Source of the DNA: Oscillospiraceae bacterium
GTDB taxonomy: Bacteria; Bacillota; Clostridia; Oscillospirales; Oscillospiraceae
DNA: 50,955 nt
NCBI GenBank assembly: GCA_020025575.1
Contig: JAHHRW010000013.1
Span: 1-50,955, forward strand
Reading direction: 5' to 3'
Position 1 is the stretch's first letter, and the number at the start of each line of letters is the position of its first letter. The notes under the pieces are model-generated. The model saw only the letters and a list, made by a program, of their open reading frames with translations, searched no databases and was not told the origin of the DNA. The position numbers and the translations under genes were made by a program. Shown one piece after another: positions 1 to 7,940 of the stretch.

Positions 1-31
1 ATTTCTGTCATGGGGGCAAACTGCCTCTTGA

Positions 32-820
32 CAAAGGTCATTACATATCAGTTATGCACAAACAGCATCACAGACATTTAATGCTATTTTTGACAACAAG
101 CGAATTTTTGAAAATCCTAAGAGTATTGATGATATTAAAGACCTAATACAATATATTTCGTCAACGAATTCTGAAGATATAATTCTTGATTTCTTCTCTG
201 GTTCTGCGACTACCGCCCACGCTGTCATGCAGCTGAACGCCGAAGATGGCAGACACCGGAAATTTATCATGGTACAGCTGCCGGAAGAAACTGACGCAAA
301 GAGTGAAGCTTACAAGGTCGGTTATAAAAATATCTGCGAAATCGGCAAGGAGCGTATCCGTCGGGCAGGTAAAAAAATCAAAGAAGACAGTCCTTTGACC
401 ACGCAAAATCTGGATGTCGGTTTCCGGGTACTCAAGTGCGACAGCTCCAACATGAAGGATGTTTACTACACGCCCGATGAAGTGGAGCAGAACCTATTTG
501 AAAATCTGGCTGACAACATCAAGGATGACCGTACCCCGGAGGATCTGCTGTTCCAAGTTATGCTGGATCTGGGCGTTACTCTGTCCTCTCAGATTGAGCA
601 GATTGAGATTGCCGGCAAGCGTGTATTCACCGTGGCAGACGGTTTCCTGATGGCCTGCTTTGATGCAGATGTCACAGAAGAAACCATCAAGGCCGTTGCC
701 CAGCAGAAACCTTATTATTTTGTCATGCGTGATAGTTCTATGGCAAATGACAGCGTGGCTACCAACTTTGAGCAGATTTTTGCTACTTACAGCCCGGATA
801 CAGTAAGGAAGGTGTTGTAA
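32..820 (+). CDS. mod: Type III restriction-modification methyltransferase Mod, C-terminal part
   Basis: This is the C-terminal part of an adenine-N6 DNA methyltransferase of type III restriction-modification systems. The sequence shows the SAM-binding motif LDFFSGSATTAHAV followed by RKFIMVQLPE and ICEIGKERIRRAGKKI, the normal C-terminal order in beta-class Mod proteins, where the DPPY motif comes earlier. That upstream half is not in the window. The reading frame is closed by a TGA at 29-31, and recognisable similarity begins only around NAIFDNKRIFENPKS (from about 80), so the true start cannot be seen. Either the gene is broken here or the left edge joins unrelated sequence. It is followed by a small gene at 822 and by res at 1424, the usual partner. 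Family assignment is firm; the state of the 5' end is not. Confidence 0.85.
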   Translation, partial: QRSLHISYAQTASQTFNAIFDNKRIFENPKSIDDIKDLIQYISSTNSEDIILDFFSGSATTAHAVMQLNAEDGRHRKFIMVQLPEETDAKSEAYKVGYKNICEIGKERIRRAGKKIKEDSPLTTQNLDVGFRVLKCDSSNMKDVYYTPDEVEQNLFENLADNIKDDRTPEDLLFQVMLDLGVTLSSQIEQIEIAGKRVFTVADGFLMACFDADVTEETIKAVAQQKPYYFVMRDSSMANDSVATNFEQIFATYSPDTVRKVL

Positions 821-821
821 T

Positions 822-1421
822 GTGAAGAATAAGTGTTGTCCCGCATATAATAAAAGCAGCGAAAAATGTGTAAATTGCAAATATGAAAAAGAAAACCGAG
901 AAATAACAGCGGAACATATTGTGTTAGAATGTAAATCTTTTTATATGACATTTAAACTTGTAGAACCATATTATTTAAAACAGATACATAATATGGAGAA
1001 CCATATTATTGACGAAGAAGACATCAAAAATGCAGCGTTATACATTTACTCTTATGTTGTAAATGGCGCTTTTGCAGTTGAATTAGCAATGAAATATTTA
1101 CTGACCTTAGCAAATATTGAATATTGCACAGGGAATAAAGGACATGATTTGCTGGATCTGTATAAAAAACTTTCTGTAAATAAGAAAGAAATTACAGCCG
1201 ATAGAAAAGTGATAGTTGAACGTCTTTGTGAACTTGGGCATCAAAACGAAGAAACAATCATTAAGAACTTGGAAAGTTTAAAAAATTGTTATATTTATTA
1301 TAGATATCTATTTTCGTATGGTAGCGTTGGAATCAGTGGCTTTTTAGGTGTGTTTGTAAATGTTGTTTGTAATTATGCAATAGAAAAGGCAAAATCCTTA
1401 GCAGAAGGGAGTGATGAGTAG
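822..1421 (+). CDS. HEPN-like small protein embedded in the type III R-M operon
   Basis: A 199-residue protein starting at a GTG one base after the mod stop, with an AAGGAAGG ribosome binding site 9 nt upstream. The N-terminus carries Cys5, Cys6, Cys16 and Cys19, a possible small metal-binding knuckle. The body is predicted all-helical, with ELAMKYLL (87-94), GHDLLDLYKKL (107-117) and YYRYLFSYG (159-167). This pattern recalls HEPN/AbiV-like proteins (ExALKxLL, GHxL, then WRYxxE). RLCELGH (134-140) fits the spacing R-x5-H of HEPN ribonuclease motifs, but that is tentative. It is visibly more A+T-rich than mod and res, which suggests separate acquisition. It is co-oriented and tightly packed (2 nt before res), so it is likely co-expressed. 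The function is unknown: an RNase toxin, an accessory subunit or a passenger gene are all possible. Confidence 0.75.
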   Translation: MKNKCCPAYNKSSEKCVNCKYEKENREITAEHIVLECKSFYMTFKLVEPYYLKQIHNMENHIIDEEDIKNAALYIYSYVVNGAFAVELAMKYLLTLANIEYCTGNKGHDLLDLYKKLSVNKKEITADRKVIVERLCELGHQNEETIIKNLESLKNCYIYYRYLFSYGSVGISGFLGVFVNVVCNYAIEKAKSLAEGSDE

Positions 1422-1423
1422 AA

Positions 1424-4400
1424 ATGAAATTTAATTTTAAGATACAACAATACCAAACCGATGCGGTAGATGCAGCTGTCAAGGCTTTCAGCGGTCAGGG
1501 TCATCACGACCGGGTTAATTATATCCGAGATCTTGGTAAAAAGACTGAGAAGTCCTATCAGATGACCTTCGCTACTGATTCTGAAGATGTTGCAATAGGT
1601 GACCCGTTGAATGATACCGGCTTCAAGAACGAAGAAGTTGAAATCAGCGACGAACAACTTCTGAACAATATCCATACACTGCAAAGTCAGAACAACATCA
1701 AGCTCTCTCCCAAGTTGGTAAGCAATCTGGGCAGATGCAGCCTTGATATTGAAATGGAAACCGGCACCGGCAAAACCTATGTCTACATCAAGACCATGTT
1801 CGAGCTGAACAAGCGTTACGGCTGGAGTAAGTTCATCGTTGTCGTTCCGTCTATTGCTATCCGTGAAGGCGTAAAGAAATCCTTTGAAATTACGGCGGAT
1901 CACTTCATGGAGCATTACGGAAAGAAAGCTCGTTTCTTTGTCTACAACAGTTCCAACCTGAATCAGCTGGATAACTTCTCCAGTAGCAGCGGAATCAATG
2001 TAATGATTATCAACACGCAGGCTTTTGCTGCTTCTCTGAAAGAAGGCGGAAAGAGCAAGGAGAGCCGTATCATTTACTCTAAGCGTGATGAATTTGCTTC
2101 CCGCAGGCCGATTGATGTTATTGCCGCAAATCGCCCTATTCTTATTTTGGACGAGCCTCAAAAAATGGGCAAAGAGGACTCTGCAACGCAGAAGGCTCTG
2201 AAGCGATTCAATCCGCTGTTCAGCCTGAACTACTCTGCAACCCATAGAGTCCAGCACAACCTTGTGTATGTACTGGATGCCCTGGATGCCTTCAACAAGC
2301 GCTTGGTCAAGAAGATTGAGGTTAAGGGCTTTGAAGTGAAGAACTTCCGTGGTACGGACAGCTACCTGTTCCTGGAGCAGATCGTTCTTTCCCAGAAGAA
2401 ACCGCCGTTGGCTCGCATTGAGCTTGAAATTGCATATAACAAATCCATCAACCGTGAAACCCGTATTTTAGGCGTCGGTGATGATCTCTACTATGTATCT
2501 CAGGAGATGGAGCAGTATAAAGGCTATACCATTTCTGAGATTGACCCCACCCGTGGCACAGTGACCTTTACCAATGGTGAAGTCATCAATGCCGGTGATG
2601 TTGTGGGCGATGTTTCCGAAAAGGATATGCGCCGCATCCAGATCAGAGAAACTATCCTCTCCCATTTTGAAAAGGAAGAAAAACTGTTCAATATGGGGAT
2701 CAAGACGCTTTCTCTGTTCTTCATTGACGAAGTGGCCAAGTACCGTCAGTATGATGAGGACGGGAACGAAATCCTCGGTGAATACGGTAAGATGTTCGAG
2801 GAGGAATATGTAAATATTCTGAATGACTACATAACCCTGTTTGATACCCCCTATCAGAAGTATCTCCGTTCCGCTTGCAGCGATGTGCGTGCGGTACATA
2901 AGGGATATTTTAGTATCGACAAAAAAGGCCACGCCATTGATAGCGTCGTTAAGCGTGGTAGCGAATTTTCTGATGATATTTCTGCCTACGACTTGATTCT
3001 GAAGAACAAAGAACGCCTGTTGTCCTTTGAGGAGCCGACCAGATTTATCTTCTCTCACTCTGCCCTGCGTGAAGGTTGGGATAACCCCAATGTATTCCAA
3101 ATCTGTACCTTGAAGCACTCAGACAGCCAGACAACAAAACGACAGGAAGTTGGTCGCGGACTCCGTCTTTGTGTCAATCAGGACGGCAATCGTATGGATG
3201 TGCAGAGCTGCGGTGATGCAGTTCATGACATCAATATGCTGACGGTTGTTGCAAGTGAAAGTTATAAGGGATTTGTTGCTGATTTACAGAGCGATATTAA
3301 AACTGTGCTATATGAAAGACCTACTGCGGCTACCAACGAATATTTTAAGGGTAAGTATGTCAGAGTCAATGACATTCCCACGCTTATTGATACAAACACT
3401 GCAGATCAGATCGAGTTTTATTTGATCAGCAACGGGTATGTAGATATGAAGCGTAAGGTCACAGAAAAGTATCGTACGGATCTTGCTATGAATACTTTAG
3501 CTCCAATGCCAGAAGAACTGCAATCGATGGCTGATGGCATTCATGCATTAGTTCAGTCTGTATACGACGACACGATTTGGGATGATATGTTCAGCGATGG
3601 TCACGAAACAAAGATTAAAGACAATCCCCTGAATGACAACTTTGCAAAGGCTGAATTTCAAGCTCTTTGGAAAGAAATCAACCATAAATATGCGTACACT
3701 GTGGATTTCGACAGTGCAGAGCTAATCCAAAAATCGATAGACCATATCAACGAGAAATTGTTTGTTTCCCAACTTCAGTACACCACAACCGTGGGACGCC
3801 AAAAAGCAGATATGAACGAATACGAAATTGGTCGTGGTGATTCCTTTGGCGGGGAGAAAACACGGACACAAAACCTTCGACACACAGGATCAAGCAGCAT
3901 AAAATATGATTTAATCGGTAAAATTGCGGAAGGAACTGTTCTCACTCGCAAAACGGTTGCTTCTATTTTGAAAGGTTTGTCAGTAGAAAAGCTCTATATG
4001 TTTAAGAACAATCCGGAAGAGTTTATATCCAAGGTGATTAAACTTGTTAAAGAGCAAAAGGCGACAATGGTTGTAGAGCATATCTCCTATAATTGTATTG
4101 ATGGTAAGTATGATAGCGCTATCTTTACAGCAGAAAAGAGTTCCCAGAGCTTTGAGAAGGCGTTCAAGGCTGAGAAAGCAATCCAGGATTATGTGTTTAC
4201 AGATGGTCCTGCTGAAAAGAGTGTTGAGAGACGATTTGCAGAGGATCTGGATGCGGCAGAAGAAGTTTGCGTCTATGCAAAATTGCCGAAGGGATTTCAT
4301 ATTCCAACACCGGTTGGAAATTACTCACCAGACTGGGCTATTGCTTTTTGTGAGGGCACTGTAAAGCATATTTTCTTCATTGCTGAAACGAAAGGTACTA

Positions 4401-4543
4401 TGGAAAGTCTAAACCTTAGACCCATTGAGCAGGCTAAGATTTCTTGTGCAAGGAAGTTGTTCAATGAAATGTCTACAAGTAATGTGAAATACCACGATGT
4501 TGATAGCTATGAGAGTTTGCTAAGTATTATGAATACGCTTTAA
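1424..4543 (+). CDS. res: Type III restriction endonuclease Res subunit (helicase-nuclease)
   Basis: A 1039-residue restriction subunit that, in complex with Mod, hydrolyses ATP and cuts unmethylated DNA. Superfamily 2 helicase motifs are visible in order: Walker A METGTGKT (about 111-118), motif II LDEPQ (about 242-246), motif III YSATH, then HSALREGWDNPNVFQI and QEVGRGLRLC for motifs V and VI. The C-terminal nuclease shows PD (969-970) followed by an E-x-K at about 988-990 (AETKG), the PD-(D/E)xK arrangement. Length is normal for the family and no frameshift is seen, so Res looks intact even though the 5' end of mod is in doubt. It starts 2 nt after the small HEPN-like gene and is followed by a hairpin terminator at 4735. 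Confidence 0.93.
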   Translation: MKFNFKIQQYQTDAVDAAVKAFSGQGHHDRVNYIRDLGKKTEKSYQMTFATDSEDVAIGDPLNDTGFKNEEVEISDEQLLNNIHTLQSQNNIKLSPKLVSNLGRCSLDIEMETGTGKTYVYIKTMFELNKRYGWSKFIVVVPSIAIREGVKKSFEITADHFMEHYGKKARFFVYNSSNLNQLDNFSSSSGINVMIINTQAFAASLKEGGKSKESRIIYSKRDEFASRRPIDVIAANRPILILDEPQKMGKEDSATQKALKRFNPLFSLNYSATHRVQHNLVYVLDALDAFNKRLVKKIEVKGFEVKNFRGTDSYLFLEQIVLSQKKPPLARIELEIAYNKSINRETRILGVGDDLYYVSQEMEQYKGYTISEIDPTRGTVTFTNGEVINAGDVVGDVSEKDMRRIQIRETILSHFEKEEKLFNMGIKTLSLFFIDEVAKYRQYDEDGNEILGEYGKMFEEEYVNILNDYITLFDTPYQKYLRSACSDVRAVHKGYFSIDKKGHAIDSVVKRGSEFSDDISAYDLILKNKERLLSFEEPTRFIFSHSALREGWDNPNVFQICTLKHSDSQTTKRQEVGRGLRLCVNQDGNRMDVQSCGDAVHDINMLTVVASESYKGFVADLQSDIKTVLYERPTAATNEYFKGKYVRVNDIPTLIDTNTADQIEFYLISNGYVDMKRKVTEKYRTDLAMNTLAPMPEELQSMADGIHALVQSVYDDTIWDDMFSDGHETKIKDNPLNDNFAKAEFQALWKEINHKYAYTVDFDSAELIQKSIDHINEKLFVSQLQYTTTVGRQKADMNEYEIGRGDSFGGEKTRTQNLRHTGSSSIKYDLIGKIAEGTVLTRKTVASILKGLSVEKLYMFKNNPEEFISKVIKLVKEQKATMVVEHISYNCIDGKYDSAIFTAEKSSQSFEKAFKAEKAIQDYVFTDGPAEKSVERRFAEDLDAAEEVCVYAKLPKGFHIPTPVGNYSPDWAIAFCEGTVKHIFFIAETKGTMESLNLRPIEQAKISCARKLFNEMSTSNVKYHDVDSYESLLSIMNTL

Positions 4544-4857
4544 AATGTGGATCTTAGGATATTCCTCCTGAATATGGAGCATTTTGAATGCATTTAATTT
4601 GCAATCAGGGATGTACATAAATGCGGTTGTACCATCTTAGCGAGCATACTGTTTATACTCCCAAGAGTCGTAAAATAGTACATCGTTAGGAGCGTGCTCT
4701 TATAACCTTCGCAGGAAAGCGTATAAAAAAGATCAGCAGGTGTCGGAGTCCTCCGGCACCTGCTTTTTCTGTATCAGGAGATTATCTTCACACAAAGCTT
4801 GGCACAAATCTAGGATATCTGCTTTGGATATGAATTTCTGAAAAGGATGTTTTTACA
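4544..4857. other. Intergenic region after res, at the edge of the mobile element
   Basis: These 314 bases hold no convincing gene. The only clear structure is the terminator at 4735-4768. The rest is A+T-rich sequence with short inverted segments and no promoter I can support. It separates the restriction locus from the remnant element and may contain decayed sequence. Confidence 0.5.
4735..4768 (+). terminator. Rho-independent terminator downstream of res
   Basis: A G+C-rich hairpin with arms AGCAGGTGTCGGAG and CTCCGGCACCTGCT is followed directly by a T-run. It lies about 190 bases after the res stop and is the first strong terminator for the mod-res operon. Confidence 0.7.
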
Positions 4858-5027
4858 ATGCCAAGACTATTAAAACGGATGCGGGAAGAGTGGGCGATTT
4901 TTCTGCACTCAGAAACGAAACGCGTACTTATCACAATCTATGCCGCAACTGGGCAAGAGTTTGTAAACAAAGCTTTTGAGCTGAGGAACTGGAGTGCCCC
5001 GGGTACTTATCCAAGCGCACTGTTTAA
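4858..5027 (+). pseudogene. Frameshifted small Cys-rich element-associated protein
   Basis: The start frame reads MPRLLKRMREEWAIF and continues to about 4922. The expected continuation appears in the -1 frame from 4923: RTYHNLCRNWARVCKQSF, then a TGA at 4977-4979, then AEELECPGYLSKRTV to a stop at 5027. The combined protein, with its LC..C and CP Cys positions, resembles a small conserved protein I recall near mobile elements of Clostridia (basic N-terminus, EEW-F-L, C-x-x-C-type core, CP-Y at the end). One net base loss plus an internal stop make this a decayed copy. The 63-residue frame that stays open to 5049 is then partly nonsense. Identification rests on memory of the family. Confidence 0.55.
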
Positions 5028-5095
5028 GACGCTCAAAAGGAACGAATAACGCCCCTTTTGCCTGCCAAAACAAGCGGTGTGTATTCAGATGATAT

Positions 5096-5512
5096 TCAGC
5101 ATCCCGCTGATATGTCGATTTCTTTTTGTAGAAGTGCCGATACCTTCTGTTCCCATTCTTCCTTTTCATCCTTTTGTAAAAAGGGAATCTGGCCTAAGAG
5201 TGCCAGTAATTCATAATACGACTTTTCTAATGCCTGCCAATCTTTTTGACCTGCAAAACGCTGATAGTTTGTGTTGTATGCAATTTGATTTATGTTGTTC
5301 CCAATACGATTGATCTCATACAGAAATTCTTTCCCGATGCTTTTATCCATCGTCCACAGCCCTCTCACAAGACCTTCGCACAAAATCAGTTTTCTGATGT
5401 AATCGGCCTGAGACAAGCCGTGTTCATATGCGTTCTTTATCAGAAGCTGTCTTTCTTCCTCTACAAGCCAAACTTGAAGTTTGTGGGTTCTGAGCCTGTG
5501 TGATTCTGCCAT
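5096..5512 (-). CDS. mobC: MobC-like relaxosome accessory protein
   Basis: A 138-residue protein of the bacterial mobilisation MobC type, which helps a relaxase nick oriT. After a basic N-terminus (RLRTHKLQVWLVEEERQLL) it has the family's central signature EINRIGNNINQIAYNTN, then a helical C-terminus. The start at 5512 is chosen because AAAGGAGA lies 8 nt upstream; a longer frame to 5620 has no ribosome binding site. The relaxase gene that normally follows mobC is absent: downstream there is only about 70 bases and then the convergent pseudogene. It could still act in trans with a relaxase from another element, or simply be an orphan. Confidence 0.8.
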   Translation of the reverse strand: MAESHRLRTHKLQVWLVEEERQLLIKNAYEHGLSQADYIRKLILCEGLVRGLWTMDKSIGKEFLYEINRIGNNINQIAYNTNYQRFAGQKDWQALEKSYYELLALLGQIPFLQKDEKEEWEQKVSALLQKEIDISAGC

Positions 5513-5574
5513 AGTGATTATCTCCTTTATAACTTCCTCACGGTGAGTAAATTGATGTTGTTGCTTTGAAAAAA

Positions 5575-5670
5575 TAAACGGGGGTCTTAGGGGGCTATGC
5601 CCCAGTGGAACGACTAACAAGCGGGTAATTACAGAACGGAGTGGGAGTAATTTCCCCCTGCTTGCTATAA
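5575..5670. other. Candidate origin of transfer (oriT)
   Basis: The 196-base gap between mobC and the RHH-like gene contains a perfect small hairpin GGGGC-TAT-GCCCC (5591-5603). It also has an imperfect inverted repeat, ACAAGCGGGTAATTAC (5617-5632) against GTAATTTCCCCCTGCTTG (5647-5664). Inverted repeats just upstream of mobC are typical of oriT regions in mobilisable elements. I cannot place a nick site, and the relaxase is missing, so this is an inference from position and structure. Confidence 0.45.
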
Positions 5671-5708
5671 ATGATTTTTGTGTTTTCTTTATAGCAATAA
5701 AAAGAAAA

Positions 5709-6074
5709 TTATAGTTGTCTGTCTGGCTTCTGCAAACCGTGAAATAGTTCTAGGATCATCCGTAGTTGCTCCAGTTTATCCACGTCCAAATCAGCGGCAG
5801 ATTTTAGATTTTCCAAATGATCTTCGATATTTTTTAGCTGGATTTTCATTTCTTCTGTTACACGAATATTTCCGTAACAGACTACCTTTTGATGCATCAA
5901 AGATTGAACACAAAAGTCCCTTTTCAGCAAACCAGAAAGCGCCACACGCTGGTCAATCCAGTCTCGTTCTTCTTCGGAGACCCAGATGTTCATATTCAGT
6001 TTTCGCTTGCGCCCCTCTGCCTTTTTCTTTTCTGCTGCCTGAGGCTGACTATTCGTTTTCTTGTACATCTTCAT
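5709..6074 (-). CDS. RHH-like plasmid mobilisation protein
   Basis: A protein of about 121 residues with a basic N-terminus (RKRKLNMNIWVSEEERDWI) that resembles the DNA-binding part of ribbon-helix-helix mobilisation proteins found next to oriT. The second half (EEMKIQLKNIEDHLENL and onward) is a probable coiled coil. The reading frame opens with GTG at 6077 followed directly by ATG at 6074; another ATG at 6068 is possible. The gene overlaps the 3' end of the integrase by about 26 bases, which suggests co-transcription and coupling. Likely role: oriT recognition or auto-regulation of the element. Confidence 0.65.
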   Translation of the reverse strand: MKMYKKTNSQPQAAEKKKAEGRKRKLNMNIWVSEEERDWIDQRVALSGLLKRDFCVQSLMHQKVVCYGNIRVTEEMKIQLKNIEDHLENLKSAADLDVDKLEQLRMILELFHGLQKPDRQL

Positions 6075-7176
6075 CACCGCTTTTTATTTTTAATTCTGCA
6101 CTTGCCCGTGTCCGATCTTCGGCCAATTTATCTGCAAGTTCATACTGCTTTGACGGGTACAGATGCGCATACATGTAAGTAATTGAAATACCCTTATGTC
6201 CCAAACGCTCGGCTATCGCCACGGGCGAAAATCCCAATTCAATTAAGTGTGCTACATGAGAATGTCGCAAGTCGTGAATTCGGATTCTTTTCACTCTGCT
6301 CTCCTTGCAGCCTCGATTCATTTCGTGGTGCAAATAACTTTTTGTCACATTGAAAATTCTCATATTGGATTTGATTCCATAGAGAGAAGCAATGAAATCC
6401 TGAATTTCTTCACATAGAAAATCTGGTAATGAAATTGTTCGGTTGCTCTGCTCCGTTTTGGGGTCGGTCACAAAATCCTCTCTCCCTATACGCTGAAATG
6501 TTTTGTTGATAGTCAACTGCTTTGCTGCGAAATTGAAATCAGCAGGTGTCAACGCAAGAAGTTCACCTTCTCGAATTCCTGTCCAATACAAAAGCTCAAA
6601 GGCATAATAGGACATAGGCTTAGATTTCATAGTTTCAATGAATTTCAAAAATTCATCCTGTGTCCAGAAGTACATCTCTTTTGCATTTGCTTTGCCCATC
6701 TTGCCCGCCTGCTCGGACGGATTCACTGGCAGGGAATAAAAACGCTTGGCATGATTAAAAATGGCACTCAGCTGGTTCTGTATCGTACGAAGGTATGTAG
6801 GGGAATAGGCGTTCCCTTCCTCGTCCCGTGCATTCAGCAGCGTATTCTGCCATTGGATCACGTCTGAGGCCTTGATAGAGGCCAGAGAGCGTGCTCCGAA
6901 GTAGGGGAGAATCTTTTTCTCTATGATGTATTTCTTATTCATAAACGTGCTGTGCTTGAGCCGTGGCTCCATATCTCGCATATAGATCTCTGCAAAGGCG
7001 TTCATGCTCATATTCATGTCTTTGGACTGAGATTGTAAAAACTCCCGTTCCCATGCCAGAGCTTCCTTCTTGGTTGGGAAGCCTCGCTTGGTCTTTACCT
7101 GTTTTTGTCCCATCCAGTCCGTATATCGAACATATACTTTCCATGTGCCCCTCTGTGTGTCTTTACTGGCACTCAC
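6049..7176 (-). CDS. int: Tyrosine site-specific recombinase (integrase)
   Basis: A 375-residue tyrosine recombinase that would integrate and excise the element. An N-terminal arm-binding-like region (RGTWKVYVRYTDW) is followed by a SAM-like core-binding domain and the catalytic domain. Catalytic residues visible, numbered from the chosen start: R202 (TGIREGELLAL), K240 (DPKTEQSNR), H301 and R304 (IHDLRHSH), H327 (LGHKG) and the nucleophile Y336 in YAHLYP. The start at 7176 is a GTG preceded by a perfect AGGAGGTG at 7182-7189 with 5 nt spacing; the ATG at 7224 in the same frame has no ribosome binding site. The gene is full length with no broken motif, so the enzyme may still work. The iteron array lies just upstream. 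Confidence 0.93.
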   Translation of the reverse strand: MSASKDTQRGTWKVYVRYTDWMGQKQVKTKRGFPTKKEALAWEREFLQSQSKDMNMSMNAFAEIYMRDMEPRLKHSTFMNKKYIIEKKILPYFGARSLASIKASDVIQWQNTLLNARDEEGNAYSPTYLRTIQNQLSAIFNHAKRFYSLPVNPSEQAGKMGKANAKEMYFWTQDEFLKFIETMKSKPMSYYAFELLYWTGIREGELLALTPADFNFAAKQLTINKTFQRIGREDFVTDPKTEQSNRTISLPDFLCEEIQDFIASLYGIKSNMRIFNVTKSYLHHEMNRGCKESRVKRIRIHDLRHSHVAHLIELGFSPVAIAERLGHKGISITYMYAHLYPSKQYELADKLAEDRTRASAELKIKSGDEDVQENE

Positions 7177-7230
7177 AATAACACCTCCTGTCCCCCTTTT
7201 TGTGGGGGATATACTGGTATACATATATAT

Positions 7231-7362
7231 GCGTCTATTTTTTAGACGCTGGCTATCGTCTAATTTTTAGACAACAATGGCATCTAATTTTTAGACGATA
7301 AGGCTTTCTGCTGTTCCCATAGAGTCTAATTTTTAGACGCATGTACTGTCTATTTTTTAGAC
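7231..7362. repeat. Iteron array of five short palindromes
   Basis: Five copies of a 15-bp near-palindrome, consensus GTCTAATTTTTAGAC, start at 7233, 7258, 7282, 7324 and 7348. Start-to-start spacing is 25, 24, 42 and 24 bases, so four intervals would fit about 2.3-turn phasing with one longer gap. Arms GTCTA and TAGAC are kept in all copies except the first base of copy 3. Copy 5 contains the stop codon of the winged-helix gene, and copy 1 ends about 40 bases before the integrase ribosome binding site. Likely binding sites for the element's winged-helix protein or another regulator; a replication-origin role is also possible. Confidence 0.8.
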
Positions 7363-7826
7363 TCATAAAATGCTTCGCTCTCAGATTCCTTCTGTTTTCT
7401 TTTGGGTTGTGGTTTCGGTTTCTTCCAGTTCTTTGGTTTGCGATCACCTGTCAGCATGTCTCTTCTAGGGCTATCGTACGTTTTCCAGCCTTCAATAAAT
7501 TGAAACTTAGATGGAGCATATGCCTTGGTTGGTATTCGTTCAATCAATTTCATCTGAATCAATTCATCTATGACTTTAACAAACGTCTGTCTACTGATGG
7601 ATGCATCCTGTGTCGCATTTTCGTAAGTGTAAATAAACTCACGATTTCCTTTTGCTTGAAATTTCATATAAATGAAAACCCGATAGGCGTTTGCCGACAA
7701 ATCCATAACTGCATCTGAATAAAACTGAGAAGGCGTAAGACGTATGTATCCTTTTTCTTTACCGCTCTTACTCTTACTTTCAAAATGCAAGAACGGCGAT
7801 AGCGCGCTTCCTTTCTTTTTCGGCAT
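7350..7826 (-). CDS. Winged-helix DNA-binding protein of the element
   Basis: A 158-residue protein with an N-terminal region GYIRLTPSQFYSDAVMDLSAN, then a probable winged helix (YENATQDASISRQTFVKVIDELIQMKLIERIP) and a very basic tail (KPKNWKKPKPQPKRKQK). Similar small wHTH proteins occur in integrative elements of Clostridia, in a position where replication initiators or regulators are found; I cannot assign a named family. The start at 7826 is supported by AAGGAG 9 nt upstream; the frame extends to 7883 without a site. Its stop codon lies inside the last iteron, so it is an obvious candidate to bind the array and control int or replication. Confidence 0.65.
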   Translation of the reverse strand: MPKKKGSALSPFLHFESKSKSGKEKGYIRLTPSQFYSDAVMDLSANAYRVFIYMKFQAKGNREFIYTYENATQDASISRQTFVKVIDELIQMKLIERIPTKAYAPSKFQFIEGWKTYDSPRRDMLTGDRKPKNWKKPKPQPKRKQKESESEAFYESKK

Positions 7827-7903
7827 GACCACGTTCTCCTTGTACCTTTCTCGAAACGTGGTAGAATGTATTTCGACAAACACATACCAGCACGTCTTAG
7901 CGG

Positions 7904-7940
7904 CCCTTCCTTGGTAGAGGAAGGGTTGCTTTTTTATTCC
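7904..7940. other. Hairpin between excisionase-like and winged-helix genes
   Basis: Arms CCCTTCCT (7904-7911) and AGGAAGGG (7918-7925) are followed on the plus strand by TTGC and six T. As written it would terminate plus-strand (antisense) transcription. On the minus strand, where the genes lie, there is no T-run, so it may only pace expression between the two genes. Confidence 0.45.

Noticed and set aside
32..820. Phase-variable simple repeat in mod
   Set aside because: Phase variation by repeats is known in type III mod genes, but no mono- to hexanucleotide tract of note occurs in the part visible here.
7231..7362. Possible CRISPR array
   Set aside because: Repeats are 15 bp with spacers of about 10 bases and are palindromic; there are no cas genes. 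It is better described as iterons.
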